From contig CM060174.1 in assembly GCA_030549775.1 (NCBI GenBank), forward strand, positions 17,161,193 to 17,225,192: a stretch of 64,000 nucleotides of DNA, read 5' to 3'. The stretch is from Tamarix chinensis (Eukaryota > Streptophyta > Magnoliopsida > Caryophyllales > Tamaricaceae). Shown piece by piece: positions 1-11,429 of the stretch. The first letter of the stretch is position 1. Each line of letters starts with the position of its first letter. Both the position numbers and the translations under genes were made by a program. Under the pieces are notes generated by a model that saw nothing but the letters and a program-made list of their open reading frames with translations, searched no databases and was not told where the DNA came from.

Positions 1-707
1 TGTTGTGCAAAGTGTGTTGCATTTCCATATTAACTATTCTTCCCTGATTTTCATGCAAGCATGCCTTATTGTATTACTACCATGATTCAAGTGTTAATTT
101 AAATTGGTATTCTTATAACCATGCTACTATGTGAATTTGATGTACTATATGAAACTTACCATGTTTAAAGGAGTATATTTCATTGGTATTTCACCATACT
201 TATAGTTTACTTGTGTAGTCACTATGATGATTTGGCTTATTGTTTGGGGAGTAAAGAATGATTTTTAGGGATATAGCTCTCAATTAGAGTATGTTGAGGG
301 TGATAACATGGGCTAGTAGCTAGCCATTGCTTAGGTATGGAGATTTATGTTTATATTAAGAGTTGTGCTAACCGACGAGTGGTGTTTTACCTACTATGTT
401 AGGAAGTTTGTGTTTACTTGGTTATTTAAGATTTTGGATTTGATATCCTATATTTTGATTTATATAATCTCAAAATATTTCTATATATATTATTGTTCTT
501 AATTTTATCATTTTGCACTATTGTATTAATAGTGTAAATATGCATGTTCTTATTTGTTGTTCCATTTTTCCTTAAATCAAGTATAAGGTAGGTGATAATC
601 ACATCTCTCTCATGGTTGATGAGGTAGTAGCATTCCCCACTTATGTTTTTTAAACTCTTATACTTTGTCATCAAATTAATTATTTTGGTTAAAAAATAGG
701 GGGTGTA
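1..707 (+). mobile_element. 3' part of a decayed LTR (family E), cut by the window start
   Basis: The stretch is non-coding. It matches, in the same orientation, positions about 50,690-51,364: both carry a shared block around gattttcatgcaagcatg, then a block around gagtatgttgagggtgat, then a tail reading ttgttccatttttcctt and later tagcattcc. It ends in gggggtgtat near 707, the kind of GGGTGTTACA-like end seen in Del/Tekay LTRs. No primer site follows. The reading as an LTR end rests on this homology and terminal motif, so the family assignment is inference. Confidence 0.5.
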
Positions 708-2051
708 TAAACACACCCGTACCACTATTATTATCCGGTGGGATGGATTCAACACCTTTGTCCTAACTCACATACACATCCACTTTAAATTATTAATTTT
801 TTATACATTAGTAATTATTTTTTAATCAAATTAATGTTGATCTAGTGGAATGGTCTGATTCACCTCTCAAGGACGACATATCTAATCCACTATTAATATC
901 TGGAGGAACAGAACCATATAAACAGCTTGGTCCAACTCATGTTATCTTTTACTTTCAATGATTAGTATATTATTTAGATTTGATTGTATTTTTGAGATCC
1001 AAATATGGGATTGATATAGATATGTAAGACATATAATTGAATCATGTAAGCCCAGCCACAAAATTTTGAAAGCCATAATTATTACTACTAGTATCCTCAA
1101 ATGAATATAGTGCCCCTACGCTAGTTATGGCAATCATACTCTCCCAAATGCCTTTATAAAATCCAATGTTAATATATATATATTAAAGATACAAAACCCC
1201 AAGTGTATGCATAGATGCCATACTCACACATATATAAGGGCTTCTCACTCTCTCCCTCCCTTATTTATTATCTCAATTACTTCCTACTTTCTACACTACA
1301 AACCATCCACTTACCATCACCTTCTTCCTTCTTCTTCTTTCTTCATCCCCCTGCACAGTTTGAGTCATCACACCATCATCACCATCACCATGCACAACCA
1401 CTTCCTCCAAGCATATATATGTCTTTATAAAGGCCGAGGGAGAGTATGATTTCCCTATACCATACACACATACCATGCTCCACCACTAATCATCTCCTTG
1501 TGCCTTTACTATGCTAATCACCCTCTTCCATACACACATACAAAATTACCATAGGAAGGATGGAAAAGGTTGATGATGATGGTGATGAGAATGGTAGAGG
1601 CACAAGGAGATGGAAGGGAATGGGTTGATGGAAAAAAATTCAGTAGAACATATCAGATGGAATTGAGGGAGATGATGGTTGAGATGAAAACAGAAAGTTG
1701 TGTTTTGTAGAACCTATAAGAGATACAAGGAAGGCATGGAAATGAGGATAATAAAAATGGCAGAGGAAGAAGAAAGGAAAAGGAGAAATAAAAGAAAAGG
1801 GATAAGGCCAATACTAGGACTCATATTAGATTAAATTTTATTAGGTAATTTAGGTAAGATTAAAGATATAAATCAATCAAGATTAAGGTTTTTTTAAGAA
1901 ATATGAGTTACCTAGGTAAAATATTAGGATTATGTTAAGATTTTAGGATTAAAAAATTAAGGTAAGGATAAAATATTAATTATTCTAGATAATAATTTGT
2001 TTAAGGTATTAGTTATATGGGATTAGGTTAGCTAAATTTCAAGGTATTACA
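708..2051 (-). mobile_element. Truncated copy of the long hairpin-repeat LTR family (family C)
   Basis: Three landmarks follow the same order as in the complete solo LTR at 35,190-40,125. Hairpin-like units of the form ccactattat...ggtgg lie at 722-745 and 886-910. A block with tatataag (1,231-1,238) followed by ctcactctc resembles 36,802-36,825. A purine-rich stretch (1,560-1,800) and an AT-rich tail end in ggtattaca at 2,051. The first 700 bp of the family are missing. Strand follows the orientation inferred for the solo LTR. There is no coding content; small open frames here come from CT/GA-rich sequence. Confidence 0.5.
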
Positions 2052-3060
2052 CTACCATTGACCATTGACAACACCACCCATCACCACCGTCTCCACCATC
2101 CCTACCTCACTAATCCTCCTCAGCTAACACCAAACAACCCTCGCCCGTCAACCCCCTTTCCTTCATACATGGCTCATATTGCATGTGTAGTATGATAAAT
2201 ATACCACAGAAAATTTTGGTACCTAAAATTTCAAATGTATGGGTATTTTAGTAATTATAGAAAATCAATGTTTTATTATTAAAATTATTATTTTATTTAT
2301 TAAATATTATTATGGTAATTTTGGTATTATTTTAAGGTACAAAGTTTGATTAGCACGATCTAATATAGTATTTAGTAGGATACCCATATTTTGTGTTTTT
2401 TCTTGAAGTCATGTAACTTTTATACTCTCTTAAAACTTTAAAAATCGCAGGGTTTTGTTTTTGAAATATGTTAAGCATGATCTGTTAAATAATCATTATG
2501 AGTTATCTATTATATACTAAAAAAATAGTAAAAAGAGCATGTCATCATATATAAAACATTTTAGGTATAAAAGTATGGAAAATTAATTTTTGTGATAATG
2601 TATGACAAGTATGTGGAAAATGATAGGATGAGTATAATTAGACATGTTTATGGAATAATAATTAAGGATACGTGCCCTAGGGTAACTTGGTCATTTTGGT
2701 TGTGTTATGATATTTACCTTAATAGGCATGTATAATGTGTATTATCTTTTGTAGAGTATGAGATTATGTGTTTTGGAATGCATTGGATACACATACTAGA
2801 GTTTTGTATTCAAAATATTTAATAAGGGTTATATGTTCATTTGGCTTAATAAATAATTTAAGTGCATGATAAATTAATATAATAATTATGTTTTAGCCTT
2901 TTCATGATAATATTATAAATAAAATGGATTTATTAATTAAAGAAAAGGTTAATGTGCTAATTTTGATGTGAGGGGCATTTTGGTTATTTTTAGCTTGATG
3001 CGCCCAAATAGGAATAATTAAGCCTAGGAAGGCCTTAAATATATAGAATTTTTCTTGATA
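2052..3060 (+). repeat. Left direct repeat (5' LTR remnant) of gypsy relic H
   Basis: This segment matches 5,790-6,780 in the same orientation. Shared landmarks include tcatggctca, aaaattttggtacctaa, tgttaagcatgat, ctattatatactaaaaa and cttggtcatttt, in order. The two copies flank gag-like sequence, so they are best read as the two LTRs of one element. The left copy is shortened at its 5' side by the family C fragment ending at 2,051. Divergence is substantial (many substitutions and indels), which suggests an old insertion. Confidence 0.55.
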
Positions 3061-4300
3061 TTTTTACTATTTTTATCATTTAGCTTAATAGATAGGACTT
3101 TTCTTAACACATTTACGATTTTGTAGCTAGTTCAACATGGCCTTGAATTGACAAGTAAACCCTTTAGAAAGAGAGTTTGAGGCTTTTTAGGATTTCTTTC
3201 ATTATCCATCTTCATCTTAGCGTTCACAGACTCTATATTACCCGCAAAATAGTATAGTAGAAGCTTGGGTTGAGATCACTTTAGGCCATCATCAACCAAC
3301 CTATGCTAAGGAATAAGATCCCATTATCCTAGAATAATGGATTTGGGATTTCAATAAAATGTTCGATGTAATTGATTTCCAAGAAGCGCGAAAGGCGAGC
3401 ATAGCCATATATTTTCTTCAAGGAATCAAAAATTCTAGGTAGGTAGGTAGGTTTTCTATTAAAGGAGGATAACTAGTTTCCTAGGAAGACTTCAGGTCAT
3501 CCCTTTGTATGTGTTTCTAGTTCAAAAACCTCAAGAAGGAAAAACTCAAGGAATTCATGTAGTTAGCTCAAGGAAGTCTTCTAGTGTGTCAGTATCACCT
3601 GTGGTTTAGAGTGTTACTAAGATTTGCTCTAGGTATAGCCACTACCGAGGCTATAGACATCTTCCAATTCGAGAAAGGAGTTCACTTTAGTATTCTAAAG
3701 ATGATGGGTGCAGATGTTTTCCATTAGTTGGATACGCTATATGGGAAGACATGTGTTGCCAATGCCTCGGTTATTGAGTAGAATTTGATTTTCGATAAGA
3801 GGAGACTAGAGATTAAGGATTCTTGGGGAAAAAGATAGCACCTTGGTGTTAGAGTTTTGAGAATTTGGCATCAGACTAGAGTTCAATGCAAGAATGGTCA
3901 GAGTGGTTCCGATGGTAGAGCTGGTTAGAGACCTATCAGACACTACTACTATCGCCACTACAGATGAGGTATTCTATACAAGGATTGAATGGAGAAGTTG
4001 ATTCAGTTCCATGACTGTGGTAAGCTTGGGTATAAGAGCTTTAAGTGATAAAACATGCCTCATGATGGGGTTCTGAAGTCCTAACAGGAGGTAGCTTAGT
4101 ACAACTCGTTCTTTGGAGTGATCGGCTTAGCTAGTTCAGTAGGAGTATATGAGTATGTTCTAGATTCTAATGAGTCTCCTTCTAATAAACTAATGCTTCT
4201 TATTTGGTCCTTGTGAGTTTTTTAGGTTTAGTGTCTCCATATTTCTGTAATTTTCTAGTGTTAGTAGGGTTCCTTGATTTTAAGGGGCCAGTTGCTCCTC
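3061..4300 (+). pseudogene. gag: Broken Ty3/gypsy gag (relic H)
   Basis: Translation of about 3,320-3,720 in shifting frames gives a recognisable gag capsid pattern: a FDVIDF-like segment, then EARKASIAIYFLQG, an EDFRS block, then KEKLKEFM and LAQGSL, and an ALRFA-like end. This order is typical of the Retrotrans_gag domain. Near 4,005-4,050 a FHDCGKLGYKSFK stretch could be a damaged zinc knuckle (its first Cys is lost). Stops and frameshifts are frequent and nothing resembling protease or pol follows, so the element lost pol. The product of an intact copy would form virus-like particles for retrotransposition; this copy cannot. Confidence 0.5.
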
Positions 4301-4621
4301 GGGTACCTTGTGTATGTGTATAAAATTTTCAATTAGTATGAAATGGAATTCAGATATATAAAGTTTGTTTTCAAAGGGTAGTGATTTAACACTTAAAAAT
4401 TTTTTAACCTTAGTTTTTAGATGTTTAATCCATTTACTTAAAAAACTACCCTTTAAACCTGAGCTTAATTATTTTAATATTAAGATTTGATATGTACACT
4501 AATTTTTAAAAAAAATATTTTTCCAACTATTTTACCCTTTTCCTTCCAATTAAACCTTTATCAAACCTAATTATTTTTACTTAATATAATTTCAACCTGC
4601 TACCCATATATATCTAACTAA
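4301..4621. other. AT-rich spacer, no feature recognised
   Basis: Between the gag remnant and the microsatellite there is AT-rich sequence with many stops. It may include the start of the right LTR of relic H, but I could not place a convincing TG start or polypurine tract. Confidence 0.4.
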
Positions 4622-4942
4622 ATGTATATGTGCATGTGTGTGTGTGGGTGTCTAGATATATATGTATGTATTTATGTAAGTATATATTCATATACATATG
4701 TATATGTATTTATATATGTATGTATATATACTTATGGATGTACATATACACACACAGACACACAAACACACACACATATACATACATACATACATATATA
4801 TACATACGTAGATATACTTGTGTATATATAGATATACATAGGTGCACACACACACACATGTATATCTATATATGTATATATATGTATATATGTATGTACA
4901 TATGTATGTATGTATGTGTGTGTGTGTGTGTGTGTGTGTATC
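4622..4942. repeat. Compound TA/TG/CA microsatellite
   Basis: Alternating runs of tatatg, tacata, cacaca and a pure (tg)n run near 4,915-4,939 fill this block. Open frames across it encode only Tyr/Cys/Ile/His/Thr-rich strings and are artefacts of the dinucleotide pattern. The alternating purine-pyrimidine sequence is the kind that can adopt Z-DNA or cruciform forms; that is general knowledge, not shown here. Confidence 0.85.
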
Positions 4943-4949
4943 CCTACAC

Positions 4950-6780
4950 CACCGTACCATTTTTACCCCTCTAATTACCCCTTTTCATACCCCTATTTTT
5001 CTACCCCGGCCACTCACCTTTCCTCCCTCATTACCTCACTCTTCAACCCACACCCCTCAGCTGTCAAACCATCCTTCTCATACATCTCTATCCCATACCC
5101 TTCTCTGCCAACCATTCTCCATCACTTCCCTGACCCGTCGAGCTCACCCTTATGAATATATACATACACACACATATCTACACCTCCTAAATAAAACACT
5201 ACCCTCCCCTTCTTCCCTTCCCCTCACTGTTTGTTTTCTCTGTCACCCAAGTTTCTTCCTCTTTATCCTGTGCATGCACCTCCACCACCAACCCTTATGT
5301 GCCTCACCATCTCGACACATTCCCTAACCATTTTACTAGGTTTGTTTTGCTCCCCTCTACATTGCATATATCATCCCAGCAATGCTTTTCCCACTAATCA
5401 TCTAGTTGCTGGCCTTTTTCTTCCTGTTTTTTTCTTCTTTTCTCTTCTTTTTCGTCTTCATTCTCCCCTACCATTCCTTATTTTCTTCTCTCCTTCCCTT
5501 TCTAATTTTTGGCGATCCTTACCACTTTTGACATGTAAGTTTTCTTGCAATGACCTCTTAGGCAACAATAGTTTTTGCTATTGCACCCCTATCCATTGGA
5601 TTCCTCCTACTTTAGCCAACCACCACCCTCTTCTACCCTCACTACCTCTACCTTCCTTTCCCTCCTTCTTTCACTTTGTTTGAAAATCCATCCCCCACAC
5701 ACCACTGTGTTTCAAAGCATCCTCCTCAACCCTTTCCTACAACACCAAACAACCCCTACACTACCTCCATCACAACCCTTCCTTTTTCCTACACTCACCA
5801 CCCTAACCTGACTCCCATTCTACCACTAACACAAACAACACCAACTATCACCACCATCTACACCACCCAAGCCTCAACCTTCATCCTTATCCAACACCAA
5901 ACAATCCTCACACATTAATCCCCTTTCCTTCATTCATGGCTCACACTTCATGTGCAATGTGAGATATTTTCCCCCCAAAATTTTGTTACCTAATTTTAAA
6001 AATTTAAATGTATTTTAGTGATTTTATAAAATAAACACTTTATTATTATAATTATTATGTTGTTTATTAAATATTAATTTGGCAACTTTGGTAATATTTT
6101 TAAGAATGAAGTTTGATTAGCGGAATCTTATAGTATTTAATAAGATACTACTATTTTGAATTTTTATTGCAATTTTGGTAACTTTTATACTCTGCTAAAA
6201 TATTATATATCACATTATAGCACATTAGGGTTTTGTGTCTGAAATATGTTAAGCAAGATTTGTTAGATTATAATTATGTGTAATCTATTATATACTAAAA
6301 ATTGATAAAAAAGTGTATGTTATCATATGTAATTATTTTGGGTAAAAAATTATGGAAAAATGATTTTTATGATAATTTATTACATGTACAAGAAATATGA
6401 TAGGTTGAGTATGCTTAGTTATGTTTGTGGAATAATACTTATGGATGTGTACCCTAGGTAAACTTGGTCATTTTAGATGTGTTATAATATTTATCCTGAC
6501 AGGCATGTCTAATGTGAATTACCTATTGTAGAGAATGATATTATGTGTTTTAGAATCTATTAGATACATGTGCTAGGGTTTTATATGTAAAATCTAGAAT
6601 AAGAGCACAATGGTTATTTAACTTATCCAATAAATTAATTTAATTAATATATTTTGACCTTTTCATGAAAATTTGATAAATGAAATGGTTTTAGTAATTA
6701 AATAGGATGTTAAAGTGGTAATTTGAACTTAGGGGAATTTTAGTCATTTTTATCCTAATGCTCCAAAACATGTAGAATTT
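4950..6780 (+). repeat. Right direct repeat (3' LTR) of gypsy relic H with CT-rich leader
   Basis: Positions 4,950-5,930 are strongly C/T-rich on the plus strand. Positions 5,790-6,780 repeat 2,052-3,060. Del/Tekay-type LTRs often carry such a pyrimidine-rich transcribed leader. Several overlapping open frames of 80-160 codons lie in the CT-rich part and encode Pro/Ser/Leu/His-rich strings; they lack domain signatures and do not persist between copies. The 5' edge is not defined. Confidence 0.5.
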
Positions 6781-7128
6781 AATATGGGATGACCTCAGAA
6801 TATTTTTATGCATTAACTTATTAATGATCTTGTTATGGTTGTCTCTGAATATTTGTAAATGAGTCTAGTGAATTAGATATGAGTATTTGGATCTATGTGA
6901 GTTGTATGTAAATTTGTGGTTAACTTAATATAATACTAATACTTAAAGTGATAGACCTAGAGATCAGGATTAGTGGCTCTTTAGAGGTCACTACCCGAAA
7001 GATGTGGTTTATTCCATAATTGATTATGGACTTTTGATGATGTATCATAGTGCCCTAGCAAGACCCTATATGTTACTCTATTTTGTCTAGTGGATTGAGA
7101 GGGGGTATGCATACTGATGGAGTAAGTG
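6781..7128. other. AT-rich non-coding spacer
   Basis: I see no gene, repeat or terminal motif here. It separates the right repeat of relic H from the TGTGACACCCC start of the next LTR. Confidence 0.4.
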
Positions 7129-7659
7129 TGTGACACCCCAAACTTTACTACTGCAAAATTTCATTTTTTTTAAGTTATAAGCGGAAGTAAAGATAGCAAA
7201 TTGTTGGGTGTTGTTACCACACACAGTGTTAAACCGGTTTCCTCCACCATTCCAATACCAAGTGCTAAGGCTAAAACATAAATTACTTAAATTCAAAAAT
7301 ACAATTAGAAAATAGAGTAGTGTAATAGTTAGAATATAGGAAATACAACCAACTATTTGTGGTTACAAAATAAATTTAGTGGAAAGAAAATGTAGAAGAT
7401 CATAAGAAAAATAAATATTTTTTTCCTGATATTGCTACGCTCTTAACACAATGAGTAATTCTTGAATAGCCCTTGCAACCCAACCTGCAAAGGTCACTGC
7501 CCATTAAATTTGTAGAGGCCCAAGAAATGAACCCTTCAGTACTATAGTACCGAGTAACCTATTATATGAGACTAATATGTAAGGTTCACATGCAACACAT
7601 CATGTACGTCACATTAATCACATGAACATGAAATTATAGATATATTAATTTAAATGCAA

Positions 7660-7830
7660 TAGTCTCAAAGGCTACTACCGATACACAGGTAGGCTCAAAG
7701 GCTGCTACCAAAACTCAGGTAGGCTCAAAGGCTACTACCATTACATGCTCAAAGATTGCTACCAAAACTCCAGTAGGCTTAAAGGCTGCTATTGATACAT
7801 AGGTAAGCTCAAAGGCTACTACCAAAATAT
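7660..7830. repeat. Hairpin-forming short tandem repeat, GGTAG..CTACC type
   Basis: About six units of the form ggtaggctcaaaggctgctacc follow each other at roughly 24-31-bp steps (units near 7,664, 7,694, 7,724, 7,748, 7,779 and 7,808). Each can fold as ggtag pairing with ctacc around a gctcaaaggctg loop. The inverted copy at 11,640-12,020 holds about a dozen reverse-complement units. In other family members this position is held by a different hairpin repeat (ccac..gtgg). Confidence 0.75.
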
Positions 7831-8599
7831 CCCAATAATTATTTGTATTTAAATAACACACAATTCCATTTTTATTTACTCAAAGGGGAGATCAAAAACC
7901 TGGAGGCACTAAGGTATCTCGGTCATACTAGTGTAAAAGGGCAGCATAGTATCCTACAAACTATCAACCTAGGGATGCAAAGGTAACCTAGTCGCAATGG
8001 CACATGAACGCATATAGTACCTAATCGACAAGGACATCTAATCCATAAGTATGCATAACCCCTTCTGAGGTCCATATAGCTAAATGGAGTAAGATGTAGG
8101 GATTGGCTAGGGTATTAAAGCACGCTAGCAAATTCTAGAATAATCGTGGGCTAAACCACATTTTTAGGGTGGTGAATCCTTAAAAAGCCACCATTTTCGA
8201 TCTCGAGATGTTTCACTTTATGCGTTAGTATTTTAATTAGGGTGACCACGAAACACATTAATCACATATTTAACCATTTTTGTTTGTTTCCAACATTATG
8301 AAGTAACCAAAATCAAGATTATTGTCACTGTCAACATAAGCAGTTCACAAAGGCCATCCTATGTTAAAATGACCAAAATGCCCCTATGGCTAAGGCTGTC
8401 TCTCTACCATCCATTTTCGTAACAAATTCTATTTTAATTTGTCAATATGCCATAGAAAGAGTAACTGACCATAATTAAAAGATTGATTGTGAAGTGAAGT
8501 TACCCTACACACTAAATGACCATTTTACGTATAAAATCCTAACATGTGTTCTAGAAAAACAAAAACATATTCCCATGCTTAATCAAAAAATTCCTACAT

Positions 8600-10090
8600 G
8601 TTTATAAGAATAGCATCATAACATACTCTAATTTACCAAAATACCCATAACATGCCATCATAATAATTATGCTGAACATGCATATCTAACATAGCAAGAC
8701 CCTATACTCATACTTCATAACGAACATCACATATCATACATATTCATTAGAATATCCATCAAGGCACGCTCCAAATAACCAAAATACCCATAGATCCTAT
8801 AATATTTATAGTCATGATTGAACAGGTGATACTAAGACAATAACCCCTATTCTCATATTTGACATCAATTAATACATATCATGTGTGTTTATTAGACTAA
8901 TCACCATATTACATATAAGATTATGAAAATGTCCCTACACCATATATTATTGATTTTTATGAAATAATTGATACTATGATAGTAAACCCCTATGTTCATG
9001 TTCAACATCAATTAATACTTATCATGCGGATTTATTAGACTAATCACCATATTACATCTAAAATTACCAAAATGATCCTACACCATATATTTTTGAATAT
9101 GATGCTAAATAAGTAATACTAAGATAGTGAACCCTTAATCTCATGTTTAACATCAATTAATACTTATCATGCATGCTTATTTGATTAATCGCCATATTAC
9201 ATGCAAAATTATCAAAATGCCTATTGACCATATAATATTGATTTTCCTATTGAATTAAGTGATAATAGGAAAATAAAACCTATTATCATATTTAACATCA
9301 ATTATCACTTATCACACATGTTTATTTGATTATTCCCCTTAGTTCATGAAAATTTACCAAAATACCCTTAAGTCATATGATGTTTTTATTCCCGCCCAAA
9401 TATATGTTACTATTACAACAAACCCCTAGTTTCATACCTAGCACCAATTACTACTTGTCATGCATATTTATTTGGAAAACCTCCACTATATATGTAAAAT
9501 TATCAAAGTAACCCTAGGTCATATAATATTAATAATCATACCCAAACATGCATTACCAACACTACAAACCCCTATTATTATACTAAGCACCGATTATTAC
9601 TTATCATCCATGTTTATTAAGATAACCCCCATGACGCATACAAATTTACCAAAATTTCCCTAAGTCATATAATATTAATAATCATGCCCAAACATGCATT
9701 ACTGACACCATAAACTCCTATTGTCATACTAAGCACAAATTATTACTTATCGTGCATATTTATTAAGATAATCCCCATTGCACATGCAAAAATTTTAAAA
9801 TTCACCTAGGTCATATAACATTAGTAATCATGATGACACATTTCTTTTTAATGCCACAAACCCTTATTATATTTCTAAACACCACATAACACATTGTAAG
9901 CATTTTATTAAGATGATCACTATCATATATTAAAATTACCAAAATACCCCTAGGCCATAAAATATTGATCTTCCTACTAACACATGTATTTATAATATAC
10001 CAAAATTCTATATTTATTCTTAGCAACATTAGTAATACATTAGTCATCCCAATTTTAGGGTTAATTATCATGATATGTCCAATTGACCAA
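8600..10090. repeat. Tandem array of about ten 145-bp units
   Basis: The landmark 'ttatta.ga taatc.cc' recurs near 8,746, 8,891, 9,034, 9,179, 9,324, 9,469, 9,614, 9,760 and 9,905, giving steps of 143-146 bp. Each unit continues with a loosely conserved aaaattaccaaaatacccc box, a ggtcatataatatt box, an aacatgcatta box, an aacccctatt box and a cttatcatgcatg box. Outer units (from about 8,600 and after 9,950) are more diverged. The array lies inside LTR copy A and is absent from the related LTRs. Unit length is close to nucleosome size, as in many plant satellites. Confidence 0.8.
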
Positions 10091-10269
10091 ATTGCCCCTA
10101 GGGATCCTATTAGTAATATTTTTCCTCAATTATCCATACATATTCAACCTAACATTTTATATACAAATACGATCCATCATCAAACATTAGAATCATTATT
10201 AATCACCCTTTCATACACATCACATCACACACAAGATACATGCACTCTTTTACCATTTTCCAAGATAAT

Positions 10270-11115
10270 AATAATAATGAGGATGTAGGGGTGGGCTAGT
10301 GTTGGCTATTTGGGTAGTGTAGTGAGGATGTAGGATGAAGGAGATGGGGGCATGAAGGCTGGGTGAGTGGTGGAGATGCTAGAGGTGGGTGCAATGGTTT
10401 CAAATGAGGAAAATAGGGGTGTGAGATGAAGGAAGAAAAAGATAAGATAGGGTTAGGGAGAAGATTTGAGTGCGAGGGGGAAGTGATGTGGAGAAGAAGA
10501 GAAGAAGAAGAAGAAGAAGAAAAAGAAGAGAAGGAAAGGGCTTAGCGTGCAAGGTTAGTTGTAGTGTGGAGGGGAGGAGGTTATAGGCATTGAAGAGCAT
10601 GCAAAGATGGTAGAGGGCAAAATGGCAAGGGAAGGCATGCAGGGGATGGGGACCAAGGGGTAGCACGACTAAAAATGAAAAAGAAAGGGATAAGCGAAGG
10701 GGACGATGGTACAAGTGGTCTACCCAGTAGAGGGGAAGGTAGTGGTGCAGTCTTGTTAGTTGAGTAGGAGGAAGTAGGGGGAAGAAGGAGTTCAAGAGGG
10801 GGCATGTTTGGTATAGGGGTATAGATGGGGAGGAAGGAGAGAGAGGAGATGGGCTACATTGGGGGGGGGGGAATGGGCTGACCCATGTTGGAGAAAAAGA
10901 AGGAGGAGAAGGGAGAAGTAGGACTGGCCCGAAGGGAAAAGAAAAAGAAAAGAAAAAGGGGAGACCTAGGCTAGCACATGAAAGAGAAGAAGAGAAAGAA
11001 AAGAAATGGGTGGTTTAGGCTTGCCTGAGGAAGAAGGAGAAGGAAAGAAAAGAAATAAAAGGAAGAAAAGGAAAAGAAAAAATAAAGAAAAAGGAAAAAG
11101 GAAAAGGAGCAAAGG
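10270..11115. repeat. Purine-rich (GA) block of LTR copy A
   Basis: The plus strand is dominated by G and A, including (gaa)n near 10,498-10,530 and a run of G near 10,861. On the minus strand, the inferred LTR sense, it reads as a CT-rich leader like those at 1,560, 15,970 and 38,560. Minus-strand open frames of 74 and 131 codons are Pro/Leu/Ser-rich and show no domain. Confidence 0.65.
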
Positions 11116-11429
11116 AAAATGAAATTTTTTAGAGTGAGGATTATAAATTAGGTTAAAATTAGGCTACTGAGAAAAATATTAAATTAATTCATTAAAATCA
11201 AGGTATGGATTTAAGAAAATAATTATGGTAAAATTTATCCGGTTAGGATTTATTTAAATAAAAAGAGTAAGATAAAATTATAAAAATAATTATATCAACT
11301 TATTAATTAATTATATTTATTTTTTTAAGTCAATGGTTCACAAAATTATTAAATCAATAATTGAAAGATTAAATCATTATGGATATAAGGTTAAATATTT
11401 AAATTTTAGGCGTTAAAATTTTAGGGAGA

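Larger units (their letters stand above)
7129..11417 (-). mobile_element. Decayed long LTR, copy A of family C
   Basis: The start TGTGACACCCC and the following 150 bp match the start of the solo LTR at 35,190. Both share the ctactg, aaatttc, taagcggaag and aagtgctaaggctaaa landmarks and a tccaataccaagtgc-like block. Then come hairpin repeats (7,660-7,830), a 145-bp tandem array, a purine-rich block (10,270-11,115) and an AT tail ending near a cgttaaa motif. The order is that of family C, but the 145-bp array is unique to this copy. Minus strand is inferred because the reverse complement of the family start resembles the 3' end of the chromovirus LTR near 47,000. No clear target duplication was found. 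Confidence 0.55.

Noticed and set aside
4622..4974. Overlapping Tyr/Cys/His-rich open frames on both strands
   Set aside because: They arise from a TA/TG/CA microsatellite.
4842..5918. Several 80-160-codon Pro/Ser/His/Leu-rich open frames
   Set aside because: They overlap in different frames in a CT-rich LTR leader and show no domain.
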